This document shows positions 48,563 through 60,345 of a stretch of 64,000 nt of DNA, piece after piece. The stretch spans positions 310,001 through 374,000 of the forward strand of contig JAQGEQ010000161.1 of assembly GCA_034620365.1 (NCBI GenBank), read 5' to 3'. The position numbers and the translations under genes were made by a program. Each line of letters begins with the position of its first letter. The stretch's first letter is position 1. The notes beneath the pieces are model-generated. The model worked only from the letters and a program-made list of their open reading frames with translations. It did no database searches and was not told the DNA's origin. The stretch comes from Pegea sp. RAD2-039 (Eukaryota; Chordata; Thaliacea; Salpida; Salpidae).

Positions 48563-49303
48563 ATGGAATTTGACGTGCCACAAAACTCTAATTGTAAAGA
48601 TTCAAATTCATTAATTCAAGTAAATAAAGAATTCAAAATTAAAGTGGTTTGTATAAGCCTGGTGATTCTAATTTTGAGCTTTTATATTATATTTTTTTCA
48701 ATTTTACTGATATCCTTATTAACTTTGTTGATTTATCCAACTTTATTTGTATTCTTACCCCTTTCTCTTCCAGTATTTGTTTTGGTTTACAGCCTTATGT
48801 TTATTTATAATTTTGTTTCTCTGATAGCATCGTGTTTATTCATCTATCATTTGTATGTTAACAAGATTGATTATTTTCTTCTTTTTTCAATAACGACATT
48901 AGTATCAGAAATTTTTGTGTTTGTATTTTCTATAGTTGCTATTATATTTACGTTTAAATTAGAACAAATTATTCCAGATTTCATCACTTCTATAAAATTA
49001 ATAAATTTACTAAAAGTTGAACTTGCAACACCAATTACTTCTTTATTAAAACTTTTAAAAAGTCTTTTAACCTTAGTTCCTGATGTGGAAGCGATGAAAA
49101 CTGATTTGATAACTAACTTGCCTGACCTTAATCAGATTATTAACTTTGTAGTAAACTCTAAGATATTAAACATATTTTTACCCACCTTAATTACAACCTT
49201 TAAATCTACTGTAATTTTGTTTTCCTTTTTTATTAATATCGCCTTCTGTATTACAATTTATTTTGTGTTTTTGCAGTACAGATGTTTGTCAAATTATTCT
49301 TAA
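48563..49303 (+). CDS. Four-TM (tetraspan) membrane protein, unknown family, copy 1
   Basis: 246 residues, intronless coding frame. Hydrophobic segments lie at about 28-57, 66-95, 102-127 and 207-240. TM3 and TM4 are separated by a roughly 80-residue amphipathic loop rich in Leu/Ile/Asn. This topology resembles tetraspanins, but the loop has no cysteine and there is no CCG motif. It is paralogous to the protein at 51971-52777: both share YN followed by an S-rich helix, VYH/IYH, FLL..IT.LxSE at the TM2-TM3 turn, and loop spacing. AG acceptors lie at 48538 and 48559 before the ATG, and AATAAA at about 49437. It lies on the same strand as the canonical tetraspanin 7 kb away. No known family assigned. 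Confidence 0.7.
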   Translation: MEFDVPQNSNCKDSNSLIQVNKEFKIKVVCISLVILILSFYIIFFSILLISLLTLLIYPTLFVFLPLSLPVFVLVYSLMFIYNFVSLIASCLFIYHLYVNKIDYFLLFSITTLVSEIFVFVFSIVAIIFTFKLEQIIPDFITSIKLINLLKVELATPITSLLKLLKSLLTLVPDVEAMKTDLITNLPDLNQIINFVVNSKILNIFLPTLITTFKSTVILFSFFINIAFCITIYFVFLQYRCLSNYS

Positions 49304-49882
49304 AAATTAAATATTGTTGAAAATTATTTTGCTGTTTTCTTGAAAATCAATTTTTTGAAGCTCTATTTGTCGTTTATAAATAGCAACTGCTTGAGATGCA
49401 CATTTTTAATCTTTATTTATTCTCATTTTCAATTTGAATAAATAATAAAAATGTTGATTACATATCGTGTTTAATTATTTTCTAAAGTAGAATAGTTATA
49501 ATGGTCTAGTACAGTCATGCTGCTTTAGAAATAATCTCAAAGAAACGATAAATTAAAAATACCTAGAATTTGAGGTTTTTAAAGTTTCTAACTTTTAAAA
49601 CACTTTTAAATAAAATACTTTGATTATGTTAATTTATAGAACTTAAATTTTTTCAAACTTTGTAGTAGCAAAAAAATATACTTTAAAAAAAAGTAGTACT
49701 CTAGACTCTTAGGGTTTTTCATCTATCTGTTACATGTTATGGAATTAGTTATTTTTTTAATGTATTTTTACTTTGCTGTTACAATAAAAAGATATAATTT
49801 TATGAATTCTTTTTTAAATTTATTTCCTTTTATTGTTAAAAAAAGTTTGATTTATACCTTATAAAGTTTTAAAAGTAAATAC

Positions 49883-50515
49883 AAGTTGAATACAATGTCA
49901 GTGCATGGATGCCATATCAAGTTGGTGATATCAGAAAAATCGAATCTGTTCAGGCAACATTTACGAGATTGGTTTGCAGGAAACTTAATATCAAATACGA
50001 GAGTTATAAGCATCGTCTCAGCTTCTTCAATCTAGATACTTTGGAAATCCGAAGAATTAAATACGACCTTATTCTGATTTTTTAAATTATTCACAACCTA
50101 ATTGATCTTCAGTTTGATGACTTTTTCTCCATTAGTCCCTCCCTCAAGTTATATCAACTTAGAAGACATAAATTACATCTTAATAAGCCCACTCCACCAG
50201 CTACGTTAACCAGATTAATTTTTTTCTCATACCGCACAATTAGTACATGGAACAATCTGCCATCAGAGATTGTCATGTCAAAATCACTAATGCTGTTCAA
50301 GAAAAAGCTGAATTGTTATAATATCGCCAACATTGCCATTTCTAAACTGTGAATATTTCTCTTTTACAATACTATGATTCTGTGCAATTCATTATTGTCA
50401 TATGCTTTTTCGTTTACACGTCAAATAGATCTAATTTGTGAGAATGTGTGTTAGCGAGAGGTGCTCTCTTTAAGCACCCTCCTTCACATTTATTGTAACA
50501 AATAAATAAATGAAA
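49883..50515 (+). mobile_element. LINE-A copy, 5'-truncated
   Basis: Forward copy beginning near the EYNVSAWMPYQVGDI block and running through the RT C-terminal region (LEIRRIKYDLILIF, DDFFSISPSLKLYQLRRHKLH) to the 3' UTR hairpin and AACAAATAAATAAATG tail. Stops interrupt the frame. It sits between the two tetraspan paralogs. Confidence 0.85.
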
Positions 50516-50829
50516 TTATTTTCTAATTAAAGTAGAATCATTAAACTTCTTTTTCATCTTAAAGTTTGAATTAATGTTCTGGAGTTTAAGCAATAATTTC
50601 GAATTAAATTAATCAAATTAAATATTTGAAATTAAATTTGAACCGAGTATGGAAACAACTAAAATGTTAATCTATGTTTCTTAATAATCCTCTTTTAATT
50701 AACAAAATCCATTTACAAGCTTATAAAAAACCCAAAATTTTAATATGAAGACCAGATTTAGAGCATTGATTTGTAAGAAAGATAGACTTGATGTTAAATA
50801 TCTTCATTTGAATCAATCTGATGCAAAAG

Positions 50830-50900
50830 TCTTGTATTTATTGAACACATGGCTGCAAATAACAGATTTTACATCTCTTATAGCGAACACAACAATGAAA
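50830..50900 (-). mobile_element. LINE-B 3' terminal scrap
   Basis: About 60 bp (TTATTGAACACATGGCTGC, then TTACATCTCTTATAG) resembling the LINE-B 3' end at 15.70-15.76 kb. Short, so moderately uncertain. Confidence 0.45.
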
Positions 50901-50953
50901 TAATGAAAATATCTTAAGTATCACAGTTAACATAAATTAATGTAGAAAAAATA

Positions 50954-51165
50954 TAAGCACTGCAGAGCCATTGGTAAATACAAGTTTTAAATCAATAATT
51001 AATTTAATAAATAGAGAAACTGCAGCATTATCACGAAGCATTAACGAAACCGCTCAAATTATTTCTTTTTATCAAAATTTTAAAAGAGATGGAGTCAAGA
51101 AGAAGATTCCGAATCATGGTTACTCTATTAGAAAAGTTGTTAAAATTGTAAAGCTGACGACCTAA
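50954..51165 (+). CDS. Unassigned open segment, possible terminal exon
   Basis: After an acceptor-like CACTGCAG, 68 codons stay open to a stop at 51165. The composition is hydrophilic and Lys-rich (INRETAALSRSINETAQI, then KRDGVKKKIPNHGYS). There is no ATG at the start, so it would have to be a final exon. No signal-peptide exon was found upstream. It could be chance. Confidence 0.25.
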
Positions 51166-51970
51166 CTTTAGTAGAATAAACAAAACATTAATTTTTGAAG
51201 TATAATAAATTCAGAATGCAAAAAAAAACATCTTCCTTCTATTATAACATAAAATAACTTGTATTCAATCTACTAAAGGGTCCTAAGCTCAGTTATGTGA
51301 AAGTTTAGATGCAACAAAATAGGTATTACAAAAAAAATTTGGCAAACAAATCTTCTGTATCTCCAGAATTTTAAAAGTCATGTAATGCGTAAAAAACAAA
51401 TATTTTCTCAATTGGTTTATTTACTTTTTTCAACAAACAAGATATTTCATTTAATGATTAAACTTGAAGTAAACAGATTTTCAAGCTAGCTCACAGATAA
51501 GCTATCTGATTTTTTATTAAACTCAAAAAGTATTAGATTATGCATAATCCAGTATGTGTGGTAGTTATGAGGGTAGTTTAATGCTGAAATGTTTTTTTTT
51601 CTTTAGATAAGAATCGATGGCTAGTTGATTGCCTAATAAAAAATAATTTTCTTTTTAAGAAGTAACTTTTAAAGTTGAAGTTGAAATTTTTTCTTAACCT
51701 CACATTTAAAAACCGTAATATAAAGGTTATATTATATATCTTTTTTTTTTAAATTACAATTTAGCTTAACCAGATAACAAATTTGAAAATCCTAATTGAA
51801 ATCATTATTTGAAATTTATACTTAGAAAGTCAAAGCAAATTGTATGACAACAATCGTTTCTAAGTCATGCTTTGTTTACCTAAACTGATAGAATCTATTT
51901 ATTTTTTAGCTAGTATTAAGTTGTTGATCAAGTAATTAAAATAATATACTTTCAGACAAACCTTTGCAAA

Positions 51971-52777
51971 ATGTCTAAAATTAAACCAAAAATAAATGAC
52001 TTGAAACGGTGGAATACAACAGTTGCTATTTTAACTTGTTTTTTATATATTAGTTTATCTGCATTTTTAATTACTCCGCTATTTCCAGCTTGTTTCTGTT
52101 CGACAGCCTACTTACATCTTATGTACCTTCCTACTGTTTATCTATTACTGTACCTGTGTTTTCTTGTATATAACTTATTTGGCGTTGTAATATCATTATT
52201 TACTGTTTATCACAGTGGTAAATATCAAACAAAATTCCTACTGACATATTTGATTATCACTTTAATCAGTGAACTTGCTATTATATCTCTAAGTTTGTTT
52301 ATTATGTTTATAACCGTAACAATAGACTTTGAGACTTATAAAACTATGTTAGTTGACTTTTTTGAACAAGTTATTTTAAAAGAAGGAGTTAAAAATTATG
52401 TCGATGATATTATGGTAGCTCTTGAAAGCATTTTTTCAATCATAAAATCTGAGATGAACTTAGATGAGAATATATCCAGTGATGGCCTATTCATGGCATT
52501 ACTACATCCTCAAGTAATAACATTTTCAGAAGTTGCTTGGAATGCATTCAAGATTTGGGTGGTATTACAAATGACCTTTCTTAATATAATCTTCTTTGCT
52601 ACTGCAGTCATGATGTATTTATCTTGTAAAAAGTTAAAAAAAAGGAATAAGATAAGAAAAAAACTTCCTGTCAGTGAAGTATCAATCAACCGAAGCACAT
52701 CTGAAAATGAATTTGAGCTTTTGTATTCTAATGGAAAAACTATAAAGTTGAAACGTAGTTTTCTAGAATCGAATTAA
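51971..52777 (+). CDS. Four-TM (tetraspan) membrane protein, unknown family, copy 2
   Basis: 268 residues, intronless coding frame. TM segments lie at about 17-38, 50-78, 88-114 and 190-218. A 75-residue loop between TM3 and TM4 lacks cysteine. A basic cytoplasmic tail of ~50 residues (KKLKKRNKIRKKL) follows. It is clearly related to the protein at 48563-49303 by topology and the VYNLFGVVIS, TVYH and FLLTYLIITLISE blocks. The first extracellular segment carries a Cys pair (PACFCST) absent from copy 1. The ATG lies 15 nt after ATACTTTCAG, a strong acceptor, so the mRNA is probably spliced or trans-spliced upstream. AATAAA occurs at about 53012. Function unknown. Confidence 0.75.
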   Translation: MSKIKPKINDLKRWNTTVAILTCFLYISLSAFLITPLFPACFCSTAYLHLMYLPTVYLLLYLCFLVYNLFGVVISLFTVYHSGKYQTKFLLTYLIITLISELAIISLSLFIMFITVTIDFETYKTMLVDFFEQVILKEGVKNYVDDIMVALESIFSIIKSEMNLDENISSDGLFMALLHPQVITFSEVAWNAFKIWVVLQMTFLNIIFFATAVMMYLSCKKLKKRNKIRKKLPVSEVSINRSTSENEFELLYSNGKTIKLKRSFLESN

Positions 52778-53689
52778 AGTGAACTTTTTGGCTTAAGTCA
52801 GTTTTTCCTCAAATCAATATTTATCAATCAGTTTTAAAATTACATTAGATTAAAAACATTCAAATTAATTCTATTAATATAATATCTACTTTTTAACTAA
52901 TGAGTTGTCGATTATTTAAAAAAACAAAATTGTTTTGATAAAGCTGTCTTTAAGAATGTATTCTAATTTTAGAAATGTTTTTGTAAAATTTTATAAGTCT
53001 ACAAATTTTGAAATAAATATTTCTTGCTTTTAGTTCTTGTTTTATTAACTATCTTTAAGTTTATTTGTATGTATTCTATGTCCGTGTATATTTTTTTCGT
53101 TTTCGTAATAAAAATAATTATTTTGAAATATTGAAAAATTTCGTATTGAAATAAATGTTTTGTTAATTGAACAATTTATTAGTTATAAAGACTACCGAAC
53201 TGTTAAAGATTAATTATACAAAAACTTTATAATTGTAAATTAGTTTTCAATAAAGTAGGTTTTGTATGATGAAAATTATTATTTAGGTATTAACTTATTG
53301 TTTAATTATTACAGAAAAATGATAAGTTTTTGTATTCACTTAAAATTATCAAATGATAAATAAAATAAAATTTAAGAAAATTATTGAAATCAGTTACTGA
53401 TAATGTTTTATAAAATGTTTTTCCTTTTTAGATTTGAAGAGCATTTTAGCAGGAGCTTAAAAATGTTAAAATACTGTATACAAACTGATAAATCTAAAAA
53501 AATGTGTGATATGTTTCAATTAATTATGAGATGACTCTTATGGCTATTTTTTAGTGCTAAAAATATAATAGGGGCCTGCTTTGACCGAGAACAGTCATGT
53601 GAGATGTACTTTGAATGATGATATAAAAAACAAAGCAAAACACAGTGAAATGAAAAAGAAAGAGTTTTTAAGGTTTCTTTCTTTTCTTT
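52778..53689. other. 3' UTR of the tetraspan gene and intergenic sequence
   Basis: The poly(A) signal near 53012 suggests a short 3' UTR. The rest is AT-rich with no gene seen. Confidence 0.45.
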
Positions 53690-53950
53690 AAAGCTGTTTT
53701 TTTTTCTCTATCCTTCATTTGTTTACGGAGTAGAGAGTGCCATTCAGAGTAATCCGCTGTGATATTCTTCTAGTTGCTAGTATTGATGTTAAGCAATTTC
53801 ATATCGCACTTTCAGATATCTTTAAAACGGAGACAGGGACGGCTGATGTTGCGTTTGCCTTTTGATAGCTCCCCATACTCAGATCCTTTGGGATTCGTCC
53901 ATCATCCATTCGACGGACATGTTCGAGCCAGCGAAGCCTTTAAACAAAAT
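53690..53950 (-). mobile_element. LINE-C 3' end fragment (CFDP2/RTE-like)
   Basis: On the minus strand, RWLEHVRRMDDGRIPKDL matches the family's C-terminal LRWxGHVxRMDDxRLPKxL block. Degraded KGKR...RFKD and W.SLL sequence follows. It is the same region as 29.7-29.9 and 60.2-60.35 kb. Confidence 0.75.
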
Positions 53951-56097
53951 AATAATACCATAATGTATATAGTAAATAATAAATATAACATGTGTTAAAT
54001 ATAAGCTATAAGTATAGATAACTTTTATGGCCTAACCTTTAAAGTGTTAAACATAATAATGTAAGAAAATATACTAATAAATGAAGTAAATAATAAGTAT
54101 GTGCTATAGATATAATGTTTACTGCTAATATAAAACACAAGTTTTCACATATTTATGGTTTTTAACTATATGGTGAATTAGTAATTACTAAAGTTAGAAT
54201 TTAAATTAATCTCAAAAATTAAAGTTCTTATTTTTGTTGATGTCATCTATTTTATTTACTGATTTTAATAAAAAAAACTTAATTCTGTGAATTTATTTTT
54301 TATTCTTAACTGTTAAAACCAAGCTTACTGTAAACCTGTATTATTGCTTTATTAATTTCTTCAAAACATTTAAAAGTTGCTACACAAAAAACTTATTGCT
54401 TTAAAAATTTATTTATCAAACAGTATTTTTACTTCGTTCAACAAAACTCTTTCGCAATTCTTTTTCAAAAATAGCATCATTCTAAACTTAAAATATTTTT
54501 TTTACTTTTTATTTACAGTGATTTTTAAAAGACTTTATAATTTTTTCAAACTTTTCTAATAAAAAAAATTGGCTAATCAATCAGTTAGTTTTTAAGAGTA
54601 ATTTACTTTATTATGTTTTTGTTTTTTTTTCTGAATTTTTTTAGTTTTCTAATTCTGTAATCAAGCCAGTTCATAAACATGACTTAAACAAACGTTTTTC
54701 CGCCAAAGTCGTATTATTGTCTGTACTTAAAACTTTGTATTGAAATTGGCAAACAGAGTCAAGATTTGTTGTTTATGTTTATAAAGTTTATCGTTTTTAA
54801 TATACGGATGTTGAACAGATTTTTTTATTTTGCATCAGCCTTATATTTATTTTGTTGTTCATTGAATTTTTATTTGATTGAATACAAACTAATTATAAAA
54901 TATTTTCAATATCACACTGCATTTTTTTATTAGAGTTTTATTTAATTTGCTTAAACTTCTTTTATAAATTGTAATTGGCTCATACAATATTCATAAAAAT
55001 AATTATGTGAATAAATATAATTTTTTTATCTTCTAATAATACTCCAGTATATTTGTAAATAATTTTTATATTTATAAAACTTTTCCTTATATTTTTTATT
55101 TAAGCTTTTAGTATTTGTAAATCAATCTGAAAATTGTGTAATTTAATTATTACAAATATAAAGTTTTAATACTAATGATTATTTGATTGCAGTATAAAAA
55201 GTTATTTTTGAAACCTATCTACCCTATCAGAGTAGATAAAGTTTACTTTTATTTTTATCTATGATTTTGAATTTAAATTCCTTTATTCTATATACTTTGA
55301 TTTCACGTTTTAAGTGTAAATTTGCAATTGTACATCTTTTCATAAATAATTTGTTTCGTAAAAAATTTAGATATTTATAATTTTCAAGTATATAGATATT
55401 TATTAGTCAATAGTTTAAATATTTTATTATAAATTAATTTAGAATGTTTGAATTATACAAGTATTGGCATAATAAAACTTAATTTGTTTGTATATATGTA
55501 TTAGATTATTCTGTTATATGACAATTTAAGTTTTTCTATATAAGTTTTATAATTTATGAATATTTTAGTTTGTATTACAACTTTTATTTTATGTTTAAGG
55601 TAATAGTTATTTAATATTTTTGTTATCAATAATTTTATGTAAATGATATTGTAGTATTTTAAAATTCATTACTACTTAAAATCAAATATAGTTTTAACTT
55701 TGACAAAGATCTAAAAAGTTGTTAAAATAGCTTTAAAAATTGGTAAGAATAGAAATATCAACTTTTTAAATTGATAAGTTCTTGTAAAAAATTTTTATAC
55801 TAAAAATAAAAACAAACTTGTCTTGTGACTCTGTTTTTGGTTTTGTTGTTGAGCAATAGATAAAAGTTTTTGTTTTCTTTAGAAAAATGAACTTTGATAA
55901 TATTTGTTTTCATATTTGCAAATTCTTTTTAACTGAAATCATTTTATTTTATCTCTTATCTGTTTCTTGTTTTACATTTATTTAAATTATGAATTTTAAT
56001 GATATAATGACTACTATTATAGAAGTTTACCTTTGTGTAAATTTTAAATTATTATTGAAGAAATTTCTTATTTTTATTTTAACATTTTAATTTGCAG
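53951..56097. other. AT-rich intergenic, no gene seen
   Basis: Extreme AT content. No coding frame recognised. It ends at TTTAATTTGCAG (AG at 56097), an acceptor 37 nt before the tetraspanin ATG. Confidence 0.5.
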
Positions 56098-56134
56098 TTT
56101 ATAGTTTTAACATCATAAGTTTTAAAGTAAAAAA

Positions 56135-58221
56135 ATGGGTTGTCTAAAAACTACTTTTAGAGCTGGTGTAATTATTTTAAATTTGATAATGCTGGTAAGT
56201 AGCTTTATAATCAATTTACTTAATTGTAGATATTAACTGTATCTAATAGTCTCATAATATCCAGCAATTTTAGCTACTAACTAACAATTCTGGATGTAGA
56301 TTATTGGAATCGCAGTCCTTATTTTAGGATTTCAAATAATGAAGAATGATGAAGAGGCCCTCCATCATGTCAGTCCAAAATCTCTTATAGTAGTCTTTGC
56401 AACTGCCGGTGTCACAATATTTGGAAGCATTCTTGGTATCGCTTCTATGATATCTGGTAGCAAATGCTGCCTTGGTATTGTAAGTGATATTTTAAAACAA
56501 ATTTGTTTCACTCTTTTAGAAGTTGATAAAATTCTATTTTGGTATTCTGCAACTATATCTACCAACCACATTTTAACTATTTTAAACTGCTGTGTCATGT
56601 TTTTTCAATAATATCTCCTATTTAATATTTTTAACAGCTTTAAGTTAACTTGCTCTATATTTTTCAGTACTTGGTGTTTGCTTGGAGCTCACTTTTAGCC
56701 TTAAGTATTGTCACAGTCTTTTTATACCTTGCACATTCACCATTACAAGAGAAAGTTGATGAGTTCTTTTTGAATCAATTCAACTTATATGGGCTGGATG
56801 CTAATGATACTGTTGTTGTTAATAATAAAACTATATCTCCAGATAAAGATATTAATTCAACTTTATTAATTGATACAATTCAGTCTAATGTAAGTTTTCA
56901 ATTTTTTGTAGGATTTTAACTTAATTAAAAGTGGAAAGTTTAATTACTTTCAACATTTCTCGTGTTGCTAGCAAACTTCTGTATCTTAAAATATCGTTGA
57001 TCTGATTTATGAAGCGAATAATTGAAGCTAATAATTGTTAATTAATATTTGAAAACATTATTTGATCTTTTATAGGCAAAATGCTGTGGATACAACAATT
57101 ATACTGACTGGGCAACCTTACCATATAGCAAAAAAAATCTCACAGACATACCTCTGTCTTGTTGTAAGGACACCAACTGTACGGGATCAATTGAAGAACT
57201 TGATTTGATTTATAAAAAAGTAGATTACTTTTTACTTTCGTCTTGATTTTAAAGTTTTTCGTTTATTAAGTTTCACTAGAAGAATTTATACAAAATCTTG
57301 TTTTTAGGGTTGTGTGGCAGGACTTAATTCAGTTTTTAATCAAGGGTTTGATGCTTTAACTTGGATATCATTTGGTTTATCTATTGCTTCAGTAAGTATA
57401 CAAACTCATCTTTCTTTAACTCTAAAGTTTCAAATTATATTTGACTTTTTTATTTCATTAAACAAAATCTTTTAGTAATGGTTTTTATTGATCATTTTAA
57501 TATGTAAATAAATTATTCTTATTTGATTAGTTATCTCGTTTCAATTACTAAACTATTTATTTGTTGTTGTTGTCAATTTGTATTAATAATTATAAGAAGT
57601 TGCTTTTAATAAGATAGTTTGTTGAACATCGTTAAGTTGTTGACTATGACAATATGAGCTGTTATTGTCAGATAATTGCTCTAATTCGCTTATTCTTAAT
57701 TTCAAATCATTTATAGATAATATTGGATCAATAACTTTATCTTATTTCTAATAGTATTTTATGTACTTGTTATAAATGCAATTGTAAAACATTTAATAAT
57801 TTCAAAATGATTAATTCAAATTTAATTTAGAAAAGAAATTATGAGATATAAATTGAATTTATAATTTTTTCTTTCTTCTTTTCAAACTTCATAATTCTGT
57901 AATTTAGAAAAAAGTTTTAAAGTTTCAAAACAACTTATTGGAGCTTTTAGAGTATTGTGGTATTTGGTGGTTCACTTTCTATTATATATTTTTTTTCTTG
58001 ATGCTTTCTAATTTCTTTTTGTTTATTCTCAAATAAATTAAACTTTCGACGAAAATGAATTTCTCTGGTAATCTGTAATTTTTGACGAGGCAAATGATTT
58101 GTAACTGATTTACATTTTTTAGCTACTTGCTGTTATTGCGACAATTGGATGGCTTTGCACCAAGAACTCAAACCCCTTCGACTACACAGGACTTGGAGAT
58201 TCCGGTTTTACTACCGCATAA
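56135..58221 (+). CDS. Tetraspanin
   Basis: Canonical tetraspanin of 262 residues from six exons: 56135-56194, 56300-56479, 56668-56889, 57076-57219, 57308-57391 and 58123-58221, all phase 0. Four TM segments sit at about 12-33, 48-72, 81-103 and 212-245. The large extracellular loop has the diagnostic CCG (AKCCGYNNYTDW), PLSCC, NC and a final GC, six cysteines in all, plus several N-glycosylation sites (e.g. NYT, NLT, NCT). Tetraspanins organise membrane microdomains with integrins and other partners. The ATG is 37 nt after an AG acceptor, so a 5' UTR intron or trans-splice site is likely. Its subfamily cannot be set from sequence alone. It lies downstream of two cysteine-free tetraspan genes on the same strand. 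Confidence 0.93.
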
Positions 58222-58914
58222 GCTCTTTTCACAAAGTATTTCTTCTACATGTGTCTATATTTGTCTTTTAAATGTGTCTAATTTAGCTCAGAAGTATTCA
58301 CAATTCATATTTTTGTCTTTAGTTATGTGAGATCTTCTCATTAATCTTCTTTCTGATTGAGAAATTTCTCATAAACATATTTTAAAGAAAGAATTTTCTA
58401 ATTTTTTAGTGTAGTTCTGATATAAGAAAAGATTTTTCTATGAAAAATGAAGCTGTCTTTCATGAAACTATGTATTATCAGAAAGATTATAAAACAACTT
58501 AGTTAGTGAGATATTATTAGGATAAAGTCTGTTAAACGAAATAAGTTTTTAATAATTTATTCAATTTATTAGATTGAAAAAGATCAGATTTAAAGAAGTT
58601 GTTAAAATTTTCGCGAATTTGATATATGATATAATTTTTGTCTAAAATAGATTTGTTTAGGTTTAGTTGCTAAAGCTTGTGAAGTCATCTGATTAAACGC
58701 CCAACTTGATTTGTTCTTAACCACACACTTCTAGAATGTTGTTGGCAAGTTAAATCAAAAAGTTTTACTTCAGGGTGTTTTCAGCGGTTTCTTTCAAAAT
58801 GATCTAACTTGAAAAAGATTATTTGAATAAACCATTCAAAAATTGTTTAAAACTTTCTTACAATGGACTCTTATCAAATTATTTGAATAGCTAAAAGAAG
58901 ATATTTTTTATATT
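58222..58914. other. Tetraspanin 3' flank and intergenic sequence
   Basis: No coding frame recognised. No unambiguous AATAAA close to the stop. Confidence 0.4.
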
Positions 58915-59000
58915 TTATTTATTTCAATAAACGTGAAAGGGAGAATACCTGAAAAGAACACCTACATTAGCACAAATAATCATTTATTATATTCTCACAA
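58915..59000 (-). mobile_element. LINE-A 3' terminal scrap
   Basis: TTTATTTATTTCAATAAACG followed by GTGAAAGG, then an ACCTGAAAAGAACACC block and ATTCTCAC, a short minus-strand copy of the shared LINE-A terminus. Confidence 0.6.
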
Positions 59001-60209
59001 AAAGTTACTTACTTTTGAAATTAAGCAGTTTACTAAAATATACATTTGTTTAAAACTATCGTACAAAAGGCTAACAATTTCTTGAATACTTATTATAGAT
59101 GTCAATTCTTTGTAGACCATTCAATTGTAGACATAATTTGTAGATTATTCAATGCTAGAAATATTTGTTTGTACCAAGTAGATATTTTTCAAAAGGTTTT
59201 AAATATTTAGAATACTTTTTTGCAGTTGAATAATCAAAGACAATTTTGAAATATTTAAAGAATTAAAAGTGACGATGACTTTATAATCAATTTTATGGAA
59301 GTCGTTATCATAGAATTCTTAGGATATTTTTAAAGTATCTTGTCATAAGTTCATTAATTATTTTATAATAAAGCTAGTTGAGCACCTAGACTTGCAGAAA
59401 GTCCTCAGCCACCAAAAGTAAGTCAATAAAAAGCTTTTTACTTAGTGGTTGAGGACGTTTGTGACACGCGTATTTGAGTTCAGGAAAGAATCTATTTTAG
59501 AAGTTCGTATTCTGTTTGGGCTTTTTTAAAAAAGTATTTTTGATTTGAAAATTATCTATATTCTGACAAAAAAGGGAATAAACTGAGTATTTTAGGATAC
59601 TGTTTAGAATTCGTAAAGTTCCATAAGAATAGCATTTATTTTGTATACAATTATATATTTACAAAAATAAAAATATAATAAGTTATTTCAGTCGTAAAAT
59701 TAAATAATTAAACAGCTTTCAAAGTTTGTACCTTTATTGATGCTATAGTAAGGTTCTTTTTCTTCATTTTCATAAAATATATAGATTTGCTGATCAATTT
59801 TTCACAGCTATTTAAGTAACCAACTAATTCAATCAAAATTAAAAAGTTAAGTTCGAATTATTAGACTTAAAAATAGCTGCAATCTAATAAAATTTGTTAA
59901 CACACTTTACTTATAAGTGCAAGACTCCGGTAGTTTACAACAATAATCAAAATCATCTTTTAGCAATGATTATTATGATCGATACAAGTCTTAAAGTCTT
60001 TATACAAATTGATGTAGCATTTAAAGTTGAAATAATGATTAATAGTTTGATAAAGATTTTTGATGACTTACATTTAAAACTTACTCCTAAAACGTTTCCT
60101 AAAAGTATGCCCTAAAACTTTAGGAATATTTATTGCTTGTAGAATAAATATTAAATTCATTAAAATAGTTATTAACAGCTTCGTAGAAAAAATCATTATA
60201 ATATCTCCC
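59001..60209. other. Intergenic, no gene seen
   Basis: Apart from the hairpin at 59.4 kb, AT-rich with no supported coding frame. A 49-codon ATG frame at about 59.97-60.12 kb lacks splice, signal or family support. Confidence 0.4.
59398..59460. other. Hairpin, possible structured RNA
   Basis: GTCCTCAGCCAC (59401-59412) pairs with GTGGTTGAGGAC (59445-59456), 12 pairs with one G-U on the plus-strand RNA. Inner pairing (TAAGT/ACTTA, AAAAAGCTTTTT) extends the stem, and outer AAA/TTT adds to it. Length suits a small precursor hairpin. No other evidence of expression. Confidence 0.3.
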
Positions 60210-60345
60210 AATTATTTATGGAGTATTCGTTAGTATACGTTATTCGGAGCAATCTGCTGCGATATCCTTCTAATTGCTGGCATTGATGTTGAACAATTTC
60301 ATATCCCGTTTGGAGATATCTTTAAACTCATTCAAATAGGGATGA
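60210..60345 (-). mobile_element. LINE-C 3' end scrap
   Basis: About 120 bp match to 53.71-53.83 kb (GCAATCTGCTGCGATATCCT, then TTGATGTTGAACAATTTCAT and GATATCTTTAAA). Isolated fragment. Confidence 0.65.

Noticed and set aside
50744-50905. 53-codon ATG frame beginning MKTRFRALICKK
   Set aside because: It overlaps a LINE-B 3' scrap and has no signal peptide, splice or family evidence.
53774-53998. Plus-strand open frame with GFVHHPFDGHVRASEAF
   Set aside because: It is the antisense of the LINE-C C-terminal block RWLEHVRRMDDGRIPKD. The same happens at 29.84-30.05 kb.
59894-60115. 73-codon plus-strand frame
   Set aside because: The first part lacks an ATG, the rest is a low-complexity Ile/Lys-rich translation, and no supporting signals were found.
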